A stretch of DNA of 21,249 nt from C00003060 sp964502635 (GTDB taxonomy: Bacteria > Desulfobacterota > Desulfobacteria > Desulfobacterales > C00003060). A program made the position numbers and the translations under genes. The stretch lies in the NCBI GenBank assembly GCA_964502635.1, contig CAZCXI010000053.1, forward strand, positions 1-21,249, given 5' to 3'. Below, in pieces: positions 15,620 to 21,249 of this stretch. Each line of letters opens with the position of its first letter. Position 1 is the first letter of the stretch. The notes under the pieces are model-generated. The model was not told the DNA's origin. It was given only the letters and a program-made list of their open reading frames with translations, and searched no databases.

Positions 15620-16159
15620 ATGCCACTCAGGGAAAAAGTCAGACAAATCATGATTCCGCTTGACAAATACACCGTTATCGGCCCAGAGGCAACACTACAC
15701 GAAGCCGTATCGGTTCTCAGGCGTTCTTACTGCCAGGTTGAAACCGGCCTATGTACTGAACTGGGGCCACGCAAGGTACTGGTCGTGGACACAGCCGGGG
15801 AACTGATGGGTATTCTCAATTTTCGGAGTATTCTCCGGGTGCTGGTCCCAGAGGCCGCAGGGGGCCTGACCGAGAAACTGGAGGCCCTGGAGATTTCCGT
15901 GGTCTTTGCAGAAGCTGGGGTCGACCTGCCTCGGGATGAGCTGAAGGCAAGGATTTGGAAAAACGCCCAGGTCAAGGTCAAAGATGTCATGTTCAAAAGC
16001 CGAGCGCACGTGGAGGCGGAGGCATCCATATTGGACGCCCTCAAGCTGATCTTTGAGAAAAAGGTCATTGTTCTGCCGGTTTTCGACAAAGGGCGGCTCA
16101 TCGGTCTCGTGCGCGACGCCGACCTTTTTTTGGCAGTGGCCGACACGATCGTAAATTGA
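15620..16159 (+). CDS. Two-CBS-domain protein
   Basis: A 179-residue soluble protein made of a CBS pair. The first repeat (about 5-70) contains VRQIMIPLDKYTVIGPEATLHEAV and VLVVDTAGELMGILNFR. The second (about 117-179) contains VKDVMFKSRAHVEAEASILDA and VLPVFDKGRLIGLVRDADLF. A helical linker lies between. CBS pairs bind adenosine nucleotides or SAM and usually regulate a partner protein; here the pair stands alone. The start is clear: GGGAGGA lies seven bases before the ATG. The gene has its own promoter and leader hairpin and is flanked by two diverged copies of a 60-base repeat, so it may have moved or been duplicated as a unit. Its partner cannot be named. Confidence 0.85.
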   Translation: MPLREKVRQIMIPLDKYTVIGPEATLHEAVSVLRRSYCQVETGLCTELGPRKVLVVDTAGELMGILNFRSILRVLVPEAAGGLTEKLEALEISVVFAEAGVDLPRDELKARIWKNAQVKVKDVMFKSRAHVEAEASILDALKLIFEKKVIVLPVFDKGRLIGLVRDADLFLAVADTIVN

Positions 16160-16253
16160 ACGCAGGCGGTTGCATCTGGTTTCTGTCTGCCGACATATTC
16201 CCGACGCACAACCGTACACAAACAATAAGTTAAGTCGGGCAAACCCTTAGGTG

Positions 16254-16280
16254 TCAGACCTACACTTTTTACAGAATCCC
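16254..16280 (+). repeat. Degenerate REP-like motif
   Basis: GTCAGACCTACACTTTTTAC repeats, with a few changes, the motif that forms the inverted ends at 21034 and 21237 (core TCAGACCTACAC). No partner arm lies close by, so it is a solitary or half-deleted unit. Confidence 0.45.
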
Positions 16281-16320
16281 AGGTGTTATCAAATGGGTGG
16301 GTGGGAGGCTTTGCCCTTCC

Positions 16321-16380
16321 TTTCTCCTCCTTGAACAGCGTCTATCTCAACGGTTAAGTTAAAATGTTGAGAATCTCCCC
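16321..16380 (+). repeat. Diverged direct repeat, copy B
   Basis: The second copy of the 15431-15490 repeat contains CTCCTTGAACAGCG, CTATCTCAACGGTTAAGTT and GAATCTCCCC. It begins 830 bases after the end of copy A, past the CBS gene. Unlike copy A it has no visible promoter downstream. Confidence 0.55.
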
Positions 16381-16420
16381 TTTCGTCCCCTCCGTCGCGG
16401 TTTAAGCGGCTGGTAAAAAG

Positions 16421-16492
16421 GCCAATCTGGTTCAAGGGCTGGTTGGGCGACAATAGTCTATTCGAATTCCGATCGAGGTAGCCCAGATTGGC
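16421..16492. repeat. 10-bp inverted repeat with 52-base loop
   Basis: GCCAATCTGG at 16421-16430 and CCAGATTGGC at 16483-16492 are exact reverse complements. Together with the repeats on either side this makes 16160-16684 a 525-base gene-free stretch built almost entirely of repeats. I see no promoter or coding sequence in it that I can defend. Confidence 0.45.
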
Positions 16493-16525
16493 GGATGATC
16501 GAAAGCAGGGTTCCCCTAGAAGCCA

Positions 16526-16616
16526 CTAGGGTCAGGTCTTCATTCTTCACATTTCCCTGAAAGGCCTATTGTCCTAAACCCAAATAATTAACTGCAATGT
16601 GTGAAGAATGAAGACC
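16526..16616. repeat. REP-like inverted repeat just upstream of the A-PCP-acyltransferase gene
   Basis: The left arm GGTCTTCATTCTTCACATT at 16535-16553 pairs with a right arm at 16596-16616 over 17 perfect bases, then two more after a 2-base insertion. The outer border reads AGGGTCAGGTC on the left. On the right it runs into ACCCC and ATCTTCCTCC, which also follow the element ending at 21237. A further 6-bp palindrome (CCCTAG/CTAGGG) is at 16514-16531. These are typical of REP units mobilised in trans by RAYT transposases; no such gene is in the window. Confidence 0.6.
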
Positions 16617-16684
16617 CCATCTTCCTCCTCCGCGCCGAAAATCGACGACATGATAACATACACTCGCAGAATAAGGAACTTCTG

Positions 16685-19561
16685 TTGAGACAACACAACG
16701 GACCGTCGAAAGCTGCAGTACCGAATCACCGTACGCTCGACAATTCCGTTCCATTTGAGAAATCAGCCACCGAACAAAGCATACCCGAACGGTTCCAAAA
16801 AATCGTGCAACGGTTCCCGAATCGAACCGCTGTCAAATACATGGAGTGCTCGCTTGCATACCGTGAACTGGACCGAATATCCAACCGACTGGCAAGTACG
16901 ATATTGAACCAATTCGGGGAAGTGTCAGAGCCGGTGGCCTTTCTCTGCGAACAAGGGGTTGATCCGGTTATCGTTATGCTGGGTATCATTAAGGCCGGCA
17001 AGTTCTATGTCCCCCTCGACCTTTCATACCCCGAAGAGATCAATGCTTCGGTGTTGTCCGATTTGGAAGCCCGCCTGCTTGTTACAAACAATGTGAATAT
17101 TGCCCAGGCCCGGAGGCTCGTCCACGAAGGCATTCGGATCATCAATATAGATGATCTGCCGGCGGAAGCCTCCACGGAAGATCCTCGCGTGTCTATTTCC
17201 CCCGATACATTCGCCAACATTTATTACACCTCCGGTTCGACGGACCGACCCAAGGGTGTCATCCAAAATCACCGCAATGTTCTGCATTTTATCTGGACGA
17301 TCGGAAACACATGGGACCTTAACACCGACGACCGATTTGCCCAGCTTATGTCGGTAAGCTTTGCCGCTTCGATGAAACCAATATGGGGATCCTTGCTCCA
17401 TGGGGGTACCGTCCTCCCGTACGATTTAAAAAAATACGGATCGCTTCACCTGGCGGAGTGGATCAGCCAGGAAAGAATCAGTCTCTATCTTTCCGTTCCC
17501 TCGGTGTTTCGGAATCTGGTCGAAACCCTGACCGACCGAACAGATCTGTCGAGTCTTCGTTTTGTTATCCTGACCGGAGAAGCACTTTACAGAGCCGATG
17601 TGGAACTCTACCGGGCCCATTTTCCGGATCGCTGCCTGCTGCACAATTTCATTGCCAGCACGGAAATGCACTACATTCGGGGATATGTGATCGATAAAAG
17701 GGCTGAAATCAGGGGGAATATCGTACCGGTTGGGTTCGGCGTACAGGACAAGGATGTCTATTTACTTGATGAAAACGGGCAGCGGGTCGGTTTTGACGAG
17801 ATCGGTGAAATCGTCGTTCAAAGCCGCTATCTTTCGCCCGGCTATTGGCGACAAACGCAGTTGACGGAATCCGTGTTCCTCCCGGTCCCCGGCGGAGGCG
17901 AGGAACGAAGATACATGACAAAGGATCTCGGACGCATGAATCAGGACGGATGCCTGACACATCTGGGCCGCAAAGATTCAATGGTAAAGATCCGCGGCCA
18001 ACGGGTCGAGATCGGAACCGTGGAAAAAGCGCTATTCGCACTTGATATGGTCAGAGAAGCAGCGGTTATTGCGCGGGAAGACTCTCCCGGGCATACGTAT
18101 TTGTCCGCGTATGTCGTGCCCAGGACAAAAAACAAGCCGATTGTGGAAGCGCTGCGCCGACAACTCCGGAAAACATTGCCGGAATATATGATTCCATCGG
18201 TTTTTACATTTCTCGAAAACCTGCCCAAAACATCGAACGACAAGGTGGATCGGCGTTCGCTTCCGAAAGTCGACAAACGACGGCCGGATTTGGACACCGC
18301 CTATGTCGCCCCCCGAGACGAACTCGAGGAACGGGTGGTTAAAATTTGCGAGCGGGAATCGAAGATTTCCCCCATTGGCATCCGGGACAATTTTTTTGAT
18401 CTGGGAATCGATTCGATTCAATGTTTTTGTATTTTTATCGCCATCCACAAGGAGTTTGAAAAAGAATTCCAGATCGATGCGTTTTTCCAAATCCCAACGA
18501 TTGAGCACATGGGGGATATACTTCGACGAAAGATCGATTCGGTTAACAGGATTTTGCCGACTGCGGTTTCAGAAAACCGATCAGCCTCCTGGACCCCTTC
18601 CTTGCGAGGTGATTTACCTGTTGGTGCCATTCAGGAAGAGAGGGCAAACCGCTTCCGGCTTTTCGTCTTAAATATCCTCTCCGTTATTTTGCCTTGGCGC
18701 CTCGGAAAAGCTATTCTATCGTGGCTTTGCAGCAACCGGTTGATACAGAACACGCTGTTTCGGAAAGAGGTTCGTCTGCTCCTGAAGTATCTGGCATCGA
18801 TCGACTACCCGGGGCGGATCGATGCATCCTTCGTTAAGCATAACCTCCAGTGTAATTTTCTCCGCACATGGCGAATGGCGGCCTTATCCCGCATGACTGA
18901 TGCTGAATTCGATCGCTACGTTCAGGTCTCCGGGATCGATGAGTTATACAATGCACATCGGAACAGGAGCGGTGTGGTACTGGTAACCAGTCATTTTTCT
19001 TTTTACATGTCCATCACCCTGCTGCTCCAGCGCTTGAAATTCGAAGACGTTATAATTTTGGGATTATACCCCCGGATGATTCGCTTGCTTGGACTTGGAA
19101 AATGGGAACATGTCACCGTGACGGAAACCGTATCGGCACATTCCGTCTTCGGCCCCAAGTCGCTATACAGGGCCATAACGTTTCTCGAGCGAGGCGGGAT
19201 TGCCCATATGGCCCCGGACGGGCTATACGGGAGCAGCGGCATTATTTTGCCGATTTTGGGTCGGATGCATCATTTCCGGGCCGGATTCGCCGAACTTGCC
19301 GTGTCATCCGGGGCGGCGGTGGTGCCGGTTTTCGCAACGCTTGATCCGTCAGGAAAGCTGGTGATCGAATTTCTGCCTTCCTTGGATACCGGATCACCTG
19401 AAAAGGGGCACGGGGAGAGGGTGGACGGGCTCATTCGAGAATACGCAGGGATTCATGAAAAAATGTGCCAGCGGTATCCGCAGAATACCACCTGGATGTC
19501 CATGCGGAGGTTTTTTGATCTTCCCAAAGCGAAAGACAATCAATTTCGTGTAAAAATGTGA
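16685..19561 (+). CDS. Adenylation-PCP-acyltransferase fusion (NRPS-like with LpxL-type domain)
   Basis: From a TTG at 16685 (AGGAA about six bases upstream) the protein has 959 residues in three parts. An NRPS-type adenylation domain (about 30-535) has YYTSGSTDRPKG, GRKDSMVKIRGQRVEIG and the C-terminal lysine in KTSNDKVDR. A carrier protein (about 540-615) has DNFFDLGIDSIQ, whose serine (577) would carry phosphopantetheine. A C-terminal LPLAT domain related to LpxL/HtrB (about 650-945) has VVLVTSHFSFYMS, HMAPDGLYGSSG and FRAGFAELAVSSGAAVVPVF. The chain would load an acid and hand it to a lipid or sugar acceptor at the membrane. The frame opens at a GTG at 16601, but that codon lies inside a REP repeat and has no ribosome binding site. 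Oddities: the A4 aspartate is alanine, and the acyltransferase HX4D/E acid is methionine. The product is unknown. Confidence 0.85.
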   Translation: MRQHNGPSKAAVPNHRTLDNSVPFEKSATEQSIPERFQKIVQRFPNRTAVKYMECSLAYRELDRISNRLASTILNQFGEVSEPVAFLCEQGVDPVIVMLGIIKAGKFYVPLDLSYPEEINASVLSDLEARLLVTNNVNIAQARRLVHEGIRIINIDDLPAEASTEDPRVSISPDTFANIYYTSGSTDRPKGVIQNHRNVLHFIWTIGNTWDLNTDDRFAQLMSVSFAASMKPIWGSLLHGGTVLPYDLKKYGSLHLAEWISQERISLYLSVPSVFRNLVETLTDRTDLSSLRFVILTGEALYRADVELYRAHFPDRCLLHNFIASTEMHYIRGYVIDKRAEIRGNIVPVGFGVQDKDVYLLDENGQRVGFDEIGEIVVQSRYLSPGYWRQTQLTESVFLPVPGGGEERRYMTKDLGRMNQDGCLTHLGRKDSMVKIRGQRVEIGTVEKALFALDMVREAAVIAREDSPGHTYLSAYVVPRTKNKPIVEALRRQLRKTLPEYMIPSVFTFLENLPKTSNDKVDRRSLPKVDKRRPDLDTAYVAPRDELEERVVKICERESKISPIGIRDNFFDLGIDSIQCFCIFIAIHKEFEKEFQIDAFFQIPTIEHMGDILRRKIDSVNRILPTAVSENRSASWTPSLRGDLPVGAIQEERANRFRLFVLNILSVILPWRLGKAILSWLCSNRLIQNTLFRKEVRLLLKYLASIDYPGRIDASFVKHNLQCNFLRTWRMAALSRMTDAEFDRYVQVSGIDELYNAHRNRSGVVLVTSHFSFYMSITLLLQRLKFEDVIILGLYPRMIRLLGLGKWEHVTVTETVSAHSVFGPKSLYRAITFLERGGIAHMAPDGLYGSSGIILPILGRMHHFRAGFAELAVSSGAAVVPVFATLDPSGKLVIEFLPSLDTGSPEKGHGERVDGLIREYAGIHEKMCQRYPQNTTWMSMRRFFDLPKAKDNQFRVKM

Positions 19562-19593
19562 TCAAATAACACCCCACGCGCGGTCGGAATTAA

Positions 19594-19785
19594 ATGCTGC
19601 CGAATCTCATCATTATCGGTGCACAGAAGTCCGCCACCCCGACGCTGCCGGCGGACATGCCAAAAAGTCAATCAATGCCGCTTCGGCTACACAGCCTGCC
19701 CGGAGCGCTATGTCTCATCACGGTAAAGCTGCTGCCGATGCATATTTACAAAAGCGCAAGCTCCGACACTTGTCGCACCCCTTGA
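19594..19785 (+). pseudogene. Truncated sulfotransferase remnant
   Basis: The short frame opens MLPNLIIIGAQKSATPTL. This matches the start of PAPS-dependent sulfotransferases, whose 5'-phosphosulfate loop reads IIGAQKSGTTSL; the glycine and a threonine are replaced here. After about 20 codons the similarity ends, and the frame stops at 63 residues instead of about 270-300. GGA six bases before the ATG is still present, 35 bases after the A-PCP gene, so it was probably once the next gene of that operon. It is non-functional as read. Confidence 0.6.
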
Positions 19786-19853
19786 GTGTGTATTGAGCGA
19801 AAGCTTGCAACCTTGGATAGACGGTCTCACAGGCTTATAGGGAAACAATCATC

Positions 19854-20651
19854 ATGACAATACGGCAAAAACTTATAGATCCCATCATCCGAATACCTGG
19901 TGCAGTAAAAACTTATTACACTGTAACACACGTTTTTCGGAAGATGCTCTTTCGGTTGCAGGGAGGAACACGTTACGGGCATATGTTTTATCACCCCGTT
20001 TTGATGGAGGTACTGGGAAAAGCTGGACGCCGGTCTCATATCTCTGACCATTTGACTTCCATATTCTTCTTTGCCCTGGATGCAAAAGCCAGGCTCATGG
20101 TTGAGCTGGGAACCGGCGCTGGGGAAAGCACTCGTGTTTTGCTAGCCGCTGCCTCCATAACCGGATCCACACTCCTAAGCATCGATGTCAAAGACTGCCG
20201 GCAACTTGCTCTTCCTCACAAGGAGCGCTGGCATTTCGTGCAGTCCGACGACGTCGAGTTTGGGGATGCACGATTCACAGAGTGGTGCCAGCGCAACTCC
20301 ATTGAGCCCAAGATAGATCTGTTATTTATAGATACGTCGCACTGGTATGAACACACGAAAAAGGAGCTTCAGGTTTGGTGCCCATATTTGTCTGAAAACG
20401 CCGTCATGATTTTGCATGACACCAATATGGGGCCAGGCGTGTACGGCAGAATGGATGGTTCCGTCGGTATTGGATACGACAATGAGAGAGGCGCAATCAG
20501 GGTGTTAGAGGAGTTCATGGGACGGCAATACGATGAGAAATCTTTTTTCTGTGATTTTGCAAGGGGGTATCTCATAATGCATTACCCCCACTGCAATGGC
20601 TTGGCTGTCCTCAAGAAATATGAAGCAGTGTTTTCTGAACATGATAAGTAG
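19854..20651 (+). CDS. Class I SAM-dependent methyltransferase (Methyltransf_24-like)
   Basis: A 265-residue protein with a Rossmann methyltransferase core. The SAM loop LMVELGTGAGESTRVLLAAA is at about residues 81-100. Motif II is STLLSIDVKDC, motif III HFVQSDDVEF, and the acidic strand KIDLLFIDTSHWYEHTKKEL is followed by AVMILHDTN. The FIDTSHxYE and HDT pattern is typical of the Methyltransf_24 group, also seen near cephalosporin-hydroxylase-like proteins in sugar and O-antigen loci. The first 75 residues are basic and partly hydrophobic and may bind the membrane or acceptor. The ATG has AGGGA about ten bases upstream, a loose fit. No downstream gene is intact, so it closes the recognisable island. 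Confidence 0.82.
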   Translation: MTIRQKLIDPIIRIPGAVKTYYTVTHVFRKMLFRLQGGTRYGHMFYHPVLMEVLGKAGRRSHISDHLTSIFFFALDAKARLMVELGTGAGESTRVLLAAASITGSTLLSIDVKDCRQLALPHKERWHFVQSDDVEFGDARFTEWCQRNSIEPKIDLLFIDTSHWYEHTKKELQVWCPYLSENAVMILHDTNMGPGVYGRMDGSVGIGYDNERGAIRVLEEFMGRQYDEKSFFCDFARGYLIMHYPHCNGLAVLKKYEAVFSEHDK

Positions 20652-20759
20652 CCCGCGCTCTTTTTTCATTTGGGTTCGGATATAGTCAACTGTCAGGCGG
20701 GAAACCAAGAAGAATTGCTACTGACGATATAATTCCCTTAATCCTTGAAGTGGAACTGA
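20652..20759. other. Short unassigned spacer
   Basis: Nothing recognisable apart from a run of six T at 20662-20667 shortly after the methyltransferase stop, without a clear stem. It may contain further eroded transposase sequence. Confidence 0.3.
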
Positions 20760-21034
20760 CCGACAAGGCTTTCCGAGCAAAACTGGGCACGATTGATACT
20801 TAACATTTCTGAGGTGGATCCTCTCATTTTCCCGAAGTACTCCTGGGCAATGCGAATCATTGCTTTCATATAGGACCGGGATGTGATAAAAAAACTTCAA
20901 ACATCTGTGGTGATGGGATACAAAACGAAGGCCTCGCCCGACAGCCAACTTCCCGCCTATCGATGTTTTCCCCTCATATGACGGGCGCCCGGGACTCAGT
21001 GAGAATGATTGCCTTATCGATTCGAGGGAAACAG
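20760..21034 (+). pseudogene. C-terminal remnant of an IS91-type transposase
   Basis: One plus frame reads SEQNWARLILNISEVDPLIF, then PKYSWAMRIIAFI, a TAG stop, and DRDVIKK. After a one-base shift it continues FKHLW, a TGA stop, then WDTKRRPRPTANFPPIDVF and PSYDG to about 21034. This follows the C-terminal tail of IS91-like transposases, in which WARLI..VYEVDPL.CPKC..MRIIAFIED..VIKKIL.HLGLW is conserved. The two zinc-binding cysteines are lost (PKYS). With two stops and one frameshift it is dead. The rest of the transposase is absent. The minus-strand frame over the same bases (20718-21041) is its shadow. Confidence 0.6.
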
Positions 21035-21237
21035 GGGTCAAAGCTACATATTTGACAAAGCCATTTCTTTCCTCGTCTTCGCAATAAGGTTTCCCAACTT
21101 CTTATCATTCTTCTGCCTTGTCGGAATTCTTCGACTCGCCTGAGTTACGCCCATCTCCCAGGAGTCGAACTTACACCCTTGACAATTCCGCCAAAGGAGA
21201 GAAGGCCGGGTTTTGTCAAATGTGTAGGTCTGACCCC
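21034..21237. repeat. 204-base element with 27-bp imperfect terminal inverted repeats
   Basis: The left end at 21034-21060 starts GGGGTCAAAGCTACATATTT. The right end at 21211-21237, read in reverse, starts GGGGTCAGACCTACACATTT. The ends agree at 23 of 27 positions. The 150-base interior has no complete gene. A minus-strand frame running into the left end (stop TAG in the repeat) has a basic C-terminal look but no family I recognise. It could be a small MITE or a pair of REP units around leftover sequence. It abuts the transposase remnant directly. Confidence 0.6.
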
Positions 21238-21249
21238 GATCTTCCTCCC

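Noticed and set aside
16160..16684. CRISPR-like array in the repeat-rich gap
   Set aside because: The repeats are few, differ from each other, are partly inverted and unevenly spaced; no cas gene is present.
20718..21041. 107-codon minus frame near the right end
   Set aside because: It is the antisense shadow of the transposase remnant.

Overview
The window looks like chromosomal DNA of a Gram-negative anaerobe. My best guess is Desulfobacterota (the former Deltaproteobacteria), inferred from the gene types and their order and not from any marker gene. It has a conserved housekeeping left part (about 1-6640) and an accessory right part (about 6640-21249) littered with gene remnants and palindromic repeats.

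Left part. A GerMN-domain lipoprotein-like or membrane-anchored protein precedes an EF-G paralogue. The EF-G gene converges on, and overlaps by 56 bases, a BepA-like M48 metalloprotease with TPR repeats. A 278-base divergent intergenic region then separates the protease from a compact parA-parB-NYN (YacP-like) operon. parA and parB overlap by 8 bases, and both starts are placed on visible ribosome binding sites downstream of the longest possible frames.

Middle part. A small, extremely histidine-rich protein gene on the minus strand (6706-6994) is split between two frames at a run of eight C. An orphan radical SAM protein follows, then a decayed EAL-domain (c-di-GMP phosphodiesterase) fragment. 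A near-consensus promoter lies in that fragment and drives a tightly packed four-gene operon: a nucleotidyltransferase-fold protein, a VOC-like protein, a COMT-type O-methyltransferase and a GT1 (MGT-type) glycosyltransferase. The last gene overlaps a convergent HPr-kinase-like P-loop protein.

Right part. A class I/II aminotransferase and a two-CBS-domain protein each have a recognisable promoter. Next comes a 959-residue (TTG start) protein with the architecture adenylation domain, carrier protein, LpxL/HtrB-type acyltransferase. After it come a truncated sulfotransferase, a class I methyltransferase, a decayed IS91-type transposase C-terminus, and a 204-base element bounded by 27-base inverted repeats. 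Motifs of the same GGTCAG-type palindrome occur near 16254, 16535, 21034 and 21237, which points to REP-like element activity.

Working together (inference). Nucleotidyltransferase, O-methyltransferase, glycosyltransferase, HPr-kinase-like protein, aminotransferase, A-PCP-acyltransferase, sulfotransferase remnant and methyltransferase are what would be expected of an island making or decorating a cell-surface glycan, glycolipid or aminoacylated lipid. The A-PCP-acyltransferase fusion is the strongest candidate for something undescribed: it could load an acid onto its own carrier and pass it to a lipid or sugar acceptor.
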